Assembly: GCA_025766275.1 (NCBI GenBank)
Contig: JAFKAC010000052.1
Span: 124,001-188,000 of the forward strand
Direction: 5' to 3'
Source of the DNA: Lactarius indigo
Taxonomy: Eukaryota > Basidiomycota > Agaricomycetes > Russulales > Russulaceae
Length of the DNA: 64,000 nt
How positions within the stretch are numbered: position 1 is the stretch's first letter; each line of letters opens with the position of its first letter. Shown piece by piece: positions 1 to 11,104 of this stretch. Position numbers and translations under genes: made by a program. The notes under the pieces were generated by a model. The model was not told the origin of the DNA. It ran no database searches and saw only the letters and a program-made list of their open reading frames with translations.

Positions 1-1334
1 TAGGTAGGAGTGTTGTCTAGTTGTCTAGAGGGGAGGGAACGAGCGTACGGGTAGAGCGGATTCGAACGGAGGGTATAAGGGTCGAGCCATCGATCGTGAA
101 CCCCGGTTAGTGAGGCACTGTAGGTGATGCTTGCCAGAAGCAGCGTAATAGAGAGAGAACCCCACATCAGGGGTAACAGACGGCTTGCCACTGAGGTGAG
201 TAGCGATAGATCTTTTGAAGACCGAGAGTAGAAGTTGTGTTGTTATGAGACGTTGAACGAACTGAGACCTTTGTTCTGGCGCGTGGTAGACAAACAAGTC
301 CATCGCCAACAGTTGTGGAATGCAAACGTTCACATGCTCGCCGAATATAATCAGCAACAAAGGCAGCACGAGCAAACCTCAGTGCCACTGTCAATGGTTA
401 CTGAGAAAAGGCATATCTCAGGCCCATTGCTTCTCATCGGCTTTGCTGACAGTTGCCAAGTGACCTACAGGACATTGTTGTATGAGCGCGAGAACGTCAC
501 GGTGGAAATAGAGTCGCCTTGGATGGGGCAGTCAGGCTGTCGCGGCGCGTTTGTTCTTGTCCGAAATACCGGCTGAACATGAAGGGGTTACTGTACTGTA
601 TTCTACTTTGAGTTTAACGCGCTGCGGACTGCGGCGGTAAATGGGCTGTGTGTCCACTTTGTATTGGACCCGGCCGCCGCATCAGAAAAAATAAAAACGT
701 GCTGACTGCGGTCTGTGGACATTCGCTTGGCATTTCAATGCGCTCCAATTTAATTGGTGCTGGCGCCACCCTAAAATCCTGATTTTACCACAGGAATGAA
801 TCTAATTTAAATTTTCTTTCCATTTCTGTACATGTGAGCCTCAGCACAGAGTCCCATCTCGCACTTCCCTACTACCCATAATCCACCCGTTCTTCGCCCT
901 CCTTCTCTTTTGATCTATGGTTCAGGCTGTACATTGCGAAAAACCCTCCGTAGCATCGGTCGGGGACGGGGTAGCGCACTCTAGTGCCCCTAGAAACCGT
1001 TATGTCGTTTCACTTTCCTGATGGGCCCTTTCCGAGGTCCTCACGCGAAGACCTCTCACGCGAAGACCTGACCGTCGACCACTCAGAACACTCGTAATTC
1101 TAATGGTCGAACACTTTTTTTTTTTCTAACTGAGCCGCGGCCGCGGTAAACTTAGACCCTATACTGTACTGCTTCGAGCGCGATGGTCGCCCTGGCAGTG
1201 ACAAGGAAGCTGTCACCGCGACATATATATCTACTACTGCATAGATAAACGTCCCTCCTCTTTGTCTTGTCTACGTACAGCAACGCCCCCTTCCCAGTCC
1301 CAGATTCAGGACGTTGCCCGTCTGAGCAGTTGCT
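1..1334. other. No recognised gene
   Basis: I recognise no conserved gene here. The longest plus-strand open frame (235-576, about 113 codons, opening with TTG rather than ATG) has no family signature I know and no clear intron structure. The 3' part (about 640-1330) is AT-rich in places and would include the promoter of the cytochrome b561 gene that starts at 1335. Copies of the short motif TACTGTACTGTA occur near 588 and 1156 and recur elsewhere in the window. Confidence 0.4.
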
Positions 1335-2224
1335 ATGTCTGGCCTTACAGAGTTTAAACACAATGCCAGTACCCATGGCTTACTTGCGGGCATCTCATTC
1401 TTGATCGTCCTTCCTGCCGGCGTCCTCATTGCTCGATATATGCGCACCTTCACCAACAGGTTAGCCTCGATGACTCCCTGTGGGGGTCGACATCGCCGAC
1501 GGCTAACGCATGCACGCGTTTTTTTGCAGGTGGTTTCATGCGCACTGGATCATCAACTTCTTAATCGGTTGCCCGCTCATTCTGGCAGCATGGATTATGG
1601 GAAGGAAGGCCCACGACTTTGGCCACGCATCGCTGACACCTCACGGGGTATGCCGACTCATCGCCGAGCGTTGACATAGACTCACCATCCCCTCCGCTGA
1701 ACAGAAACGTGGCTTATTTACCATCGGACTGTACATTGGGCAGCTGGTGCTAGGGATCGTTATCCACTATATTCGCATCCCGTTCCCCTCTCTCGGCCAC
1801 AGGCCGCCGCAAAACTTCCTCCATGCAGTGCAGGGTCTGGTTATCCTTGGACTGGCGAATTACCAGGTCCGTCTCTGCCGGTACTGCCTCCGCGAGAGTT
1901 TTGTTTCTTATCTGTGTTGGGAACTAGGTTTACGACGGCATATATCACAAGACGTCGTTCTTGGCTGCTGACGTCAGGCAGTCCGCGAAGCACACCTGGT
2001 TGGCGTTGCTCATCGTACGTTAGACCACGTAATCTTTGTGACACGGTTGCTGAAATTCATTCGTATAGATCTTCTGGACCCTATATGCCATCGGATTGAT
2101 CTTGTTGCGTCGTCAGTACGCACAAGAGCGAAGAGCCAGGCTGCAGAAAAATCAAGAAACTTTTAACATGCGCAGTGATATGCGCAGTGATTTGTACAGT
2201 CAGGATAAGTTATCGGCACCTTAA
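1335..2224 (+). CDS. Cytochrome b561-domain membrane protein
   Basis: Predicted transmembrane di-haem electron-transfer protein of the b561 family, which typically moves electrons from ascorbate or a quinol across a membrane. My exon model is 1335-1459, 1530-1647, 1705-1866, 1928-2014 and 2069-2224, all with GT-AG introns. It sums to 648 nt, or 215 aa. The four family histidines are all visible: STHGLLAG in helix 1, FHAHW in helix 2, TPHGKRG before helix 3 and FLHAVQG in helix 4. The RPPQNFLHA stretch is typical of fungal members. The C-terminus after the last helix is basic (LRRQYAQERRARLQK). There is no DOMON or cellobiose-dehydrogenase domain, so this is a stand-alone b561 unit. The N-terminus before helix 1 is short (about 13 residues), and a further upstream exon cannot be excluded. 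Family call is firm; substrate is unknown. Confidence 0.82.
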
Positions 2225-3509
2225 AGTGCCCGACGTTCGTTTGTCTCTTGTTAGATATCGTCTCGGTCTTCTCGAATGTACGATACGCCACATGTGATAT
2301 GAATGCGAAACTCCCGGAGACACCTACAGATAGAAAGGAACACCCCAGTCCGCCACAGGGCCATCATCTGCATCGACGCTCTGGACACTCCCGCTTAACA
2401 CCCACCAGATATGTCAATTTATGTTTACTAAAGCGCCGATGGTCAGGCCAAGAGGCTTCGTGGCAGTTCTGTTCTCCACATGCGGGAAAAAGTTGTTCTT
2501 CATCCACCCGAACGCCTACTATATGACATTGTCGCCGTCTATAGGGCACTGGCAAGAGTCGCAAGACGCAACTACGACTCGGAGGACAAAGACATTCTGC
2601 TTAACGGTAGCCCATTAGGAAAACGATATGGTACCAGGACTTCAGAACTCCAGCAATCAGCTTAATTCCCCTAGAAACCGCTAGTCACGCGGTCAGGTCT
2701 CGTTTTCTGGCAGACTAGATCATGCATCGATCATGGTTCGTTCGGAGACCGGAACACCGTAGGCACTCTTCCTCGAAGCCGGCCCACGTGTCTAAGTATC
2801 TACTACATAATACATATCGTCTAATCTCTTTATAGTGATGAAAAGAGGCGCACGCTGACGCCATTCAGTACTCGGTACTGAATTTTCGCCGACTCACAAC
2901 GATCTGCGCACCTTTTTCGTATTGTATAGATGGACTATAAAGCCCCCTCCCGAATCTTGCGACAAACTCAGACTATTGAGGCTTCGCTCGAACAATCACT
3001 CGCCCTTAATCTCATTCCTCACCTTCGGATCACTTTTATACAATACCGCGTCTCTATCATGGGTGAGGAAATCTCTCGTGTATCCTTGGCAGAGATGTTG
3101 AGTGCGCTTAAAGATCCCGTGCGCGACCTTAAAAATTATCTTCAATGCCACCCAACCGGCAATTTGACCCCGCAATTCTCGTGGGAGATGAGGCAAGATG
3201 GTCCTAAACATCAAGTCACCCATCTCGCCATTGCAAAGCGTGAGCTTTTTACAAGGCCTTTCAGACATTTCACGAACTGCACGCTGAGCTATCGTAGTCC
3301 GGGGTGTAGAGATTGGCCATGGAAGGGGCCTGAGAATTAGCATGGCGAAGAGGGAAGCCGCCACTATCGCTTTGCGACACCTAACGATCACAATGTAAGA
3401 CCTCTATGCGTCCCTATGATAGTGGAAGCTGTGCGAGCTACACGGGATGATGGGATTGAGTGCGAAGAGAGCGAAAAAAAATGAGGCGACTTGAAACACT
3501 ACTAGATTT
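2225..3509. other. Unassigned stretch with one anonymous ORF
   Basis: The best candidate is a plus-strand open frame at 2930-3340 (136 codons, ATG start). It has no family signature I recognise, and an equally long minus-strand frame covers the same bases (2996-3391), so neither is convincing. The sequence 2248-2700 contains short overlapping frames only. I cannot support a gene here. Confidence 0.35.
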
Positions 3510-5700
3510 ACTAGCTGCGGCCCATATAGTATCATCTACTATGAGTTCTTGGTAACTGCCATGGCACGCCTTATGTTTGAGATGAGGATATGTACGGAAT
3601 CCTGCGATCGGCCAAGGAGCACGATCATGTTTTCTTCTATTGAGTCTGTGTCTGAAATCAAGCCTTCTACTGGCAATATCGTGGGGTATTAGTGAACCCC
3701 AATTCCTGCCAACGGCGCGTGGTCTCGCTCAGCGGAGGTTCACATATCTGCATAATTTACGGCGTTGTTTTGTCGGGCCACAGCGACTCCCCATCATAGC
3801 CGCATCGAATTTCTGCACCTTAAAAAAGAGAGGAATGGCCACCAAGCAAACTAAAAGCGTGCATCATTAGTCCGGTCATTAGTACATCCCCACCACGTCC
3901 TGTCCCATCCGGTCAAGTATGTAAAGATAAACGGCATGCTGAAATATTCTGTCGAACCGTCGACAAAACAGTGGTGCACCGAGGTTCGACGTTCAACGTT
4001 CGATCTCGCAGGTGAATTCAAGGGAACACGAATGATAGACGTACTATCTGTCAAAGGATACCACTCTCTTTGAGAGCGTTCTGAAGAATCGTCTCCTTCA
4101 CGGTAACGAAGATCAGCCGAATGTTAGACGTGTCAGAGACACTTGTAATGCTGTGGTCGCTAACGGGTCAGCCGCGATTACTATAAATAATAAAAGCGTG
4201 TCTTACTGGGGATACACATTTAACCGTGCACGATTGGCCTGCATGAACCTCCAAAGAATGTGCTTGGCTCCCTTGTTAGCATCCGTACCCCCTGTATACT
4301 CTGGAAAGTAATTTTCCAGGGGAACCTGACGAAATAGATAGAAACATAGGCAATAGAAGGACACGAATCAAATGCGGCGTACTTTGGATAGTTTGACTTT
4401 GAACTCTTCCATTCCGGTCAAAAATAATATGATTGACGTCCGCAAGAACCACCGTGAGTTGATGACCGATTCAAAAAGGACAAAAGATTCTCCCAGTAGA
4501 TTCTGCGTTTGCTGTCAGAAACACCGAGGTGAGGGGAAGGCAATCACGTCCCTCTCCGTACTTGCCCTCCCGATTGTAGTCTGGGAGAGAAGTGCAAAAG
4601 ATGATAGATGTGATACCCTCGAAGGCGTAGATCCACTTCTTCCGCTCGCCCCTCTGACCAATGAAATGGTAAACATGAATTGATAGTTGACCCATGGGGA
4701 AACGAGTCTCCACAATTCCCACATGAGATGCCAAAGGTGCACGAAGTACGTCATTGGTCGATGGGATATACTCCTTTGAGGTGAGTCGATGTATATCGGG
4801 AAAGAAGCTATATGGGAGTGTCGTCACCATGACACCCAGAGTAGGAAGACTCGCCACGTGTTGTCCCGATTGTCATAGAGCGAAGCTCGATAGCAACTGG
4901 TGGGCAGATAAAAGGACTCACTATGCGGCATTATCAATCAATGGAAAGTATGCTGGACGATTGAACAACAAGACAATGATGTCGTCTGTCCATAGTTCCC
5001 GCACTGCATCAGCAAACCCGGGCCGGAAGAAGAACTCAGGACGGTTGGTATCCGTTGGATGATTCAAAATGCGCTCGCAGTTAGCCTGTAAGGGGATTAC
5101 GATGTGCAATGCAGAAAAAGTGGGGTAAGAGATGCGCACAATATTTGTGTGGGCCGTGGGTTTGAGTCCTGAATTCCGTAGGTCCTGTACAATACGACGG
5201 GAGGTCTCGAGGAGATAGCTCCAAATGGATAGACGGAAGTCGAGGAGTTCTTCACGAGAGTAACCAATTTGATGTACGACCTTCATTTGCCTGACTATGG
5301 CGGACATGTCGGAGTCGTTAAGTCCTAGTGCAACGACAAAATCGGTCCAATGGTCAATATTTGATACCAGATACAGACCCATCAATAATATTTTGCACGT
5401 TCGCTTGAAGACTCTGGAGTCTTCCTCGATCTGGCAGTCAATTTCATCAGAGTGAGCCTTCGCCAGTCTTGCAGCCCGTTTTTCAGCCACCCATTCCTTC
5501 CAGGCCAAAATCCCTAGTACCGTCTGAAGACCCCTGAGCTGGAAAGTCGAAAGGATGGGACGCAGGTTAGCAAGGGGGCGCAGGGTAAGAGTCGAGTCTA
5601 GCATATGGGGCACACGAGGGAAAGGTGCGAAAGGGCGCCTATAGGCACTGATCAAATTTAAACCAATCAGCCCTAACTTACTGTAAGGCACAATTCCGGG
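3510..5700. repeat. Dispersed direct repeat, copy A (about 2.1 kb)
   Basis: This stretch aligns by eye with 7810-9960 along its whole length, in the same orientation. It includes the G-alpha-like gene and about 500 nt beyond its stop codon. Shared landmarks include GTGGGGTATTAGTGA, GGTCTCGCTCAGCGGAGG and AAAAGCGTGCAT. The copies differ by many substitutions and small indels, so the duplication is not recent. Confidence 0.8.
4051..5691 (-). CDS. G-protein alpha-like protein lacking GTP-binding motifs, copy A
   Basis: The scaffold is that of a heterotrimeric G-protein alpha subunit. It keeps [16 protein letters not shown] near the N-terminus, [17 protein letters not shown] after the P-loop position, [32 protein letters not shown], the [13 protein letters not shown] exon and the C-terminal tail [16 protein letters not shown]. 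Visible exons (minus) are 5379 to about 5530-5691, 5140-5324, 4922-5085, about 4586-4807, 4383-4511, 4207-4325 and 4051-4159. Introns sit at positions expected for fungal G-alpha genes. The nucleotide-binding elements are gone: P-loop GxGESGKST reads GLNDSDMSA; the switch I Arg/Thr region reads [14 protein letters not shown] reads HFIGQ; NKxD reads TGME; and the TCAT box is absent. The position equivalent to copy B's start ATG is ACG here, so translation would have to begin upstream (ATG at 5691) or the copy is dead. One junction (near 4512-4590) does not close in frame. It may be a divergent regulator or a decayed gene. Confidence 0.6.
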
Positions 5701-6270
5701 CGTGTGCTATATCCTTGGCTATATCCCCCCAGTTGTGGGAATAAAAATCGTCTGAGTCATTGTCGATGGTCCCTTCTAGGGTTACGTCGAATGATGTCGC
5801 CTCGTGGTTCAAGTTGCGATACACGTCAAGGAGACTCGGAGTGGGCACAGCCTGAGTGGCAAGTATTCTGACTGACTGTCACGGCCCTACCCTTATCCTT
5901 GCCCTTATCATCACCCCCTTCTCTTACGATAGAGTCACTATCTCCTGAGAATATTCTCGCTCACTACCAAATGCATACCGGTGACACCCACCCATAGTAC
6001 TACATGTAGTCTTCTTTCCACCTAATCCTTACCCTCCACTCAACACCTCTCCTTTTCGACCCTCGACATGCAACCTGGTTAATTGCTCTCCTTCTGATGG
6101 GAAGGCACCGAGGGACAGCTGGTGAATGTCGCTGTTTCCCCTTCCGCTTAACCTTCTCGCTTGTACACAGCCATGCACACCGGCACGCACTGCTACTGTA
6201 AGTTCACTTTTTTCAGCTTTTCACCCTCTCTCGTACGCTATTAACCAAAAAATAAATTTTTCCTGTACCC
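5701..6270. other. Intergenic spacer
   Basis: No gene recognised. Around 5875-6060 the plus strand is rich in C and T runs, as is common upstream of fungal start sites. A short ORF begins at 6126 with a plausible intron (about 6199-6272), but it leads into the Sec18-like debris and probably is not a separate gene. Confidence 0.35.
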
Positions 6271-6279
6271 AGGTCAAAC

Positions 6280-7199
6280 GCCTACCAACCGTCGCGACCT
6301 GTTCAAAGTTGTCTCCTCCTATCATCGACCTGTCACGACCATCATCCCTGGGCTCATTGACCGCTCGTACTCAATGCGCCTTGGTAATGTGAGACCGGAG
6401 AGTGTAGGAGAAAGCCGCAATTGGACTGGCCTCACCCGGGCGCGCGATTTCGCGTTCAACCGACACATCGAGGTCGGTACGATGGCTGGCATCTCGGAAG
6501 ACGTCGAGGGTCAGCGTATCAACGCGGGCGACATTGCTTTGCCAATGCGCTGGAGGGGGTGCGACTCACGGTCGGCATTTCGGAGGTCGCCCATCTTCAC
6601 GGCCCAACCGGGACCTGCAGTGGACAAAGTCGAGCATCTCCGAGTCTTGGGTGAGCAGAATCCGAGGCGGATGCCAGTGAGCCTGCTACCATCCGAACGC
6701 CCTGGCGTGATGAACGAATTCTTACACAGATTGGGCACTTGTGACCACGCTTCTCCAATGCGGCACTGCAGACCCCACCGTGCTCATGGTGGAGCATCCC
6801 CCAAACGCAGCGCTCTCCTTGACTATTCAATACGCACGTCTGATCGCAGGCGTGCATTCACAGGGCCACCGCCTTCTTGTCATTGTGACGTCTTCGCTCC
6901 ACCCGATGCTGACTGACCCCAGCCTTACTCCGTCCGACGCTGAATTGCGCATGGTGCCCATCATGAACTTCTCTGCACTCGACCTTGCCCTCTCGCCCTC
7001 AAGGCTGTCGAACTCTTCTGCAGAACGTGCGATTTCGGGCACGCCGTGGGCATGCTGCGCCAGGTAGGCATTAGCACGGATGATGCCTGGCCGAGCATCC
7101 GCATCAAGCGCCTGTTTTGCGTCATTGAGATGGCACGGCAGGACCCCGAAACCGTCGTGAAGCTCCTGATGAGCTCGTTGATGGGCTTCGAGATGTGAG
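6280..7199 (+). pseudogene. SEC18: Sec18/NSF-like ATPase remnant
   Basis: Decayed fragment of the AAA ATPase NSF (Sec18), which disassembles SNARE complexes after membrane fusion. Recognisable pieces, in several frames, are TNRRDL (end of the D1 ATPase domain), ARDFAFNRHIEVGTMAGISEDVEGQR (the D1 C-terminal signature, only part needed for identification), LHGPTGTCSG where D2 should have a Walker A LHGPPGSGKT, RFSNAALQT, GHRLLVIVTSSLHPMLTD, IKRLFCVIEMARQDPE and the native-looking C-terminal end LMSSLMGFEM followed by a stop near 7197. Multiple frame changes separate these blocks, and both Walker motifs are lost or damaged. It cannot encode a working NSF. A second, differently deleted piece lies on the other strand at 15.6-16.4 kb. 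Confidence 0.75.
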
Positions 7200-7429
7200 G
7201 ATATGATACGATGGGACTGTGTGTATGTACAAGGATACTGCGTGGAGGGTCGAAAGAGACCCTGTGATACCGAGTTCATTTCGGCGGGGCGCAGGAAATG
7301 CTTAACTTCGGGAACAGCGCGCCGCCTCCCTCTTCTGGTCGGACAAGTCGCACGCGTCGCACCGTGACATCGCGAATGGACGGAACTTACAGTAATGTAC
7401 CTTGCTACCATGCAACTCCCCCTATTTCT

Positions 7430-7790
7430 ATTTCCTTCTCATCAGCTTTACCTGTCTCCCTTTTCTTCTCTCAGTGATATACTGATCACTCCAGACGCTT
7501 TCCTCTGAACTTAAAAGTTATGGCTCCGGAAGTTCTTTGGGAAAATTCGTGTCGTGGCCGATGAGATGGTTGTGTGTGGTGCTCGGATAATGGCCTGGCG
7601 CGACGCGATACCTAGCGAAGAACAGAAAGATAAGGAGACCGCTAGTAAGATCGCTGAGTCATGGCAGCGTTACTCCAGACCATGACTCGGCGAGTCACAG
7701 ATCTGCAAACCCCTGTTACTCCCTCTAGTCGACGTGCGTTTAGGTTGAGCCCTGCCTCAAGCAGCAACGTTTCGAGATGTGCCGCAATTG
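7430..7790 (-). pseudogene. YAE1: Yae1-like 3'-end remnant
   Basis: This stretch aligns with about 10370-10720 in the same orientation and matches the 3' end and downstream flank of the Yae1-like gene there. On the minus strand it reads HLETLLLEAGLNLNARRLEGV, against LQLEVLLLEAGLNTPWALSLW in the longer copy. The N-terminal Yae1 domain is absent, so this is a fragment only. Confidence 0.55.
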
Positions 7791-7809
7791 GAACCTTACT
7801 AGCTTCACT

Positions 7810-9960
7810 AGCCACGGGCTACCTGAGTCATATGTCATCTACTCTGAGAGCTCTAGGCAGCCAGATATTTATCACAACGGTCCCGGTCCTCAGGGTGAAC
7901 ACACCGGCACGATACTGCCATGACATGCCTTGAGATAAGGATATGTATAGAATCCCGCGATGGGCTGAGGAGCACGAAATACTCAGGTTTCTTCTACTGG
8001 GCTGTGTCTGGAATTATAGTATGCCTTCTACTGCCAATAGTGGGGTATTAGTGAGCCCCAATGGCGGCCAACGGCACCTGGTCTCGCTCAGCGGAGGTTC
8101 GCATGTCCACATAATTCACACCGTTTTTTTTCGGGCTATAGCGACCTCCCGTCATAGATGCGTCGAATTCTGCTCCTTAGAAAAAGGAGCAATCATGGCC
8201 CGCCGAACAAATCAAAAGCGTGCATAATTTGAATCAGTAAATCCCTGCCGCAATTCGTACTATCAGGTCAAACATCTAAAGACAAACGACATGTTGGAAT
8301 ATCCCATGAACCGTCAAAAAGCAGTGGTGCACTGAGGTTCAACGTTCAAAGTTCGGTTTTGCAAGCGAATTCAAAGGGAACGAACGGGTCTGTCAAAGGA
8401 TACCACTCCCTTTGAGTGAATTGTGAAGAATTGTTTCCTTCACAGCGATGAAGACCAGTCGAATGTTAGACGCGTCAAAGACATCTGTGACGCTGTGGTT
8501 GCTAGCAGGTCAGTCGTGACTATGGTGAATAAGGGAGGCATGTTTTACTGGGGGTACACATTTAACCGTGCACGATTGGCCCGCATGAATCGCCAAAGAA
8601 TGTACTTGGCCGCCTTGTTAGCATCCGTGCCCCCTGTAAACTCTGGGAAGTAGTCTTTCAGAGGAACCTGACGAAATGAATAGAAACCTAGGCAATAGAA
8701 GGACAGGAATCAAATGCAGCATACCTTGGATAGTTTGACTTTAAACTCTTCCATTCCGGTCAAAAATAGCATGATAGACGTCCGCAAGAACCACCGTGAG
8801 TTGGTGACTGATTCAAAAAAGACAAGAGATTTTGCTAGTAGATTCTGTAATCGCTGTCAGGTACGTCGAGGTGAGGGCAGGGTAACTACCCCCCTCTCCG
8901 TACTCGTCCCGCCGATCGTAGTCTGGGAGGGAAGTGCAAAAGATGATAGATGTGACATGCTCGAAGACGCGAATCCAATTCTTCCGTTCGCCCCTCTGAC
9001 CAATGACGCGACATAAACGAATTGATAGTTGACCCATGGGGAAAAAGGTCTCTGTAATTCCGCCATGAGGTGTCAAAGGCGCGCGAAGTACGTCATTGAT
9101 CGACGGGATATACTCCTTTGAGGTGAGTCGATGTACATCTGGAAAGAAGCTATGTGGGAGGATCATCAACATAACATCCAGAGTGGCACACGGAGACTCG
9201 CCATGTTGTCTCGGTTGTGATGAGTAATAGAGCGTAGCTCGATAACAACGAGGAGGCAGATAAAAGGACTCACTATGCGGCGTTATTAGCTAAAGGGAAG
9301 CATGTTGGACGATTAAACAACACGGTAATGATATCGTCTGTCCACAGTTCCTGCACCGCATCAGCGAACTCGGGTCGGAAAGAGAACTCGGGATGGTTGG
9401 TATCCGTGGGATGATTCAAAATGCGCTCGCAGTTAGCCTGTAAGAGGATCACAACGTGCGGCGCCGATAAGTGGGGTAAGAGATGCGCACTTTGTTTGTG
9501 TAAGTCGTGAGCTCGAGGCCCGAGTTTCGTAGGTCCTGTACAATACGACGGGAGATCTCGAGGAGATAGCTCCAAATGGAGGGACGAAATTCGAGGAGTT
9601 CTTCACGAGAGTAACCATTTTGATGTACGATCTTCATTTGCCTGACTATGGCGGACGTGTCGGGGTCATTAAGTCCTAGTTCAACAACAAAATCAGTCCA
9701 ACGGTCGATATTTAATACCAGATACAAACCCATCAGCAAGACATTGCGCGTTCGCTTGAAGAATTTGGCGTCCTCCTCGATCTGACGATCAATTTTATCA
9801 GAGCGGGCCTTTGCCCGTTTCGCCGCCAGCCAATCCTCCCAGGAGGCCAAAATCCCCAATACCATCCCGAGACCCCTAGTCGAACGGACCAAGAAGATTA
9901 GCAAGGGGATGCAAGTCTGAGGATAGCGAGTACACTCGTCACTTGGGCTCCGAGAGGGCC
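7810..9960. repeat. Dispersed direct repeat, copy B (about 2.1 kb)
   Basis: Partner of the repeat at 3510-5700, same orientation. It carries G-alpha-like copy B and its 3' flank. The two copies are separated by the Sec18 and Yae1 remnants, so the duplication was followed or accompanied by insertion of other gene pieces. Confidence 0.8.
8393..9865 (-). CDS. G-protein alpha-like protein lacking GTP-binding motifs, copy B
   Basis: Paralog of copy A with the same exon layout and the same loss of G-protein motifs. It starts [12 protein letters not shown] (ATG at 9863-9865; the frame is also open upstream to 10117). It continues [18 protein letters not shown], then an intron directly after LLMG, then [15 protein letters not shown] in place of GxGESGKSTIVKQMK. 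Later blocks are [61 protein letters not shown] (for DVGGQRSERKKW), [17 protein letters not shown] (for LFLNKxDxF), [13 protein letters not shown] and the end [16 protein letters not shown]. Length would be about 350 aa, as in normal G-alpha subunits. There is no N-terminal MGC/MGxxxS acylation motif. Exons agree in frame except at the junction near 8870-8940, where both copies carry the same apparent 8-nt excess. Either it is a GTP-independent G-alpha relative or both copies descend from a broken parent. Confidence 0.6.
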
Positions 9961-10571
9961 CGGGAAGGGTGTGAGAGGGCGCTTGTCTACATTCCCACGT
10001 CTGCGCTGCGCTGACCAAACCAGTGCGACCCTGGGCGTCACGGTCATCCCGCCCAGCTGTGGTTCGGCACGCTCCCAGGCTGCACATTTGCATCGATGTT
10101 AGTATGTACTTAACCATATTAGGAAAAGGTTAAAGGAGCCGCGCAGCATGATTGAAGGAGAAGAGATGCCACGTTCCAGGCCCCTTCTATCCAGTAATGC
10201 CAGCGCTACTAACCACCGAAACCACTGATGGCGCCATGTGGAATTTGCGTGTTAGCGTGCACGATGGGGCCAGTGTCGACTCCAGAACCGCAGGCAGAAA
10301 CACTCTGAGGACTTGGTTTCTATGATACAACCACTCGGCGAACGTCCAAGAGTAGACGCCTGCCCGTTCAAATATCTTCCTCGTCGGCTTTACTTTTATC
10401 TCCTTTCTCTGCCCTCAGTGGCATACCGATCTATCCAGGCACTTTCCTATGAACCTAAAAACAAATGAGACAGCTATATGTAGTATTCGGATGGCCGGGC
10501 GTCACGACAACACGATATCTAGAAAGAACAGAATGGATAGCCCGAGGGATCGCTAAGATCACTGCGTAGCG
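9961..10571. other. Intergenic, includes Yae1 3' flank
   Basis: No gene of its own. From about 10370 it aligns with 7430 onward, the shared 3' flank of the Yae1-like sequences. Confidence 0.4.
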
Positions 10572-11104
10572 TCACCTCAACGCTGACCGATCTGCGTACT
10601 GCCAGTGCGAGCCAGGCGAGTCACGGTCCCGAAAGGAGCTCACCCCTGTTCGTACTTCCTCTAGCCAAAGACTCAAAGCCCATGGAGTGTTGAGCCCTGC
10701 CTCAAGTAACAACACCTCGAGCTGTAGCATGCAGAGTCCGTCACTGGCGGTGGACAGCCTTTGTCCCTGCACCTGCACCTGGTTTTCACCACACAGGTCG
10801 TCTGCGTCGACCTCCTGCAGCGCCATAGCCTCCCCATCGGGCGAGACGAGATCCGCAAAGTGCACCACCACTTGCCGGTCCCGTACTCGCACCTGCGTCT
10901 GTTCCAGCTTGGCAGCCGGTTCAGGGGGGAGTTGGTCAGGTGGAGGAGAAGCGGGAACGAGCCCTCTGAGGACGCCGAGCTCGTGTCCGCGCGGGGCGCC
11001 GGTGAGCTCAAAGCCCGCGTCGAAGCCCTCTTGCAGTGAGACTTCTTTGCCGGTATGCCGTCGTGGTTCGGCCTGCGTGTACACGGCGATGATTCACCCA
11101 TCAT
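10572..11104 (-). pseudogene. YAE1: Yae1-like protein, probably frameshifted near its N-terminus
   Basis: Yae1 works with Lto1 as an adaptor that recruits the ABC protein Rli1 for Fe-S cluster insertion. The diagnostic glycine-spaced block is present: GKEVSLQEGFDAGFELTG followed by RGHELGVLRGL. After it comes a long acidic/hydrophobic tail ending LQLEVLLLEAGL. The tail frame is open to 10572. Upstream, however, the expected NxDGITAGKE is split over two frames: NHDGI in one and TGKEVSL in the other. No ATG lies in the main frame before a stop. I therefore read it as a damaged copy, although an unrecognised small exon could rescue it. A shorter 3' remnant sits at 7430-7790. Confidence 0.5.

Noticed and set aside
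235..576. 113-codon plus-strand open frame
   Set aside because: No ATG at the start, no family motif and no intron logic; length is within what chance allows.
2930..3391. Overlapping open frames on both strands
   Set aside because: Opposite frames of similar length and no recognisable motif, so neither can be preferred.
6741..7411. Long opposite-strand frame (194 codons, minus) over the Sec18 remnant
   Set aside because: It is the shadow of the plus-strand Sec18-like sequence, which carries the family motifs.
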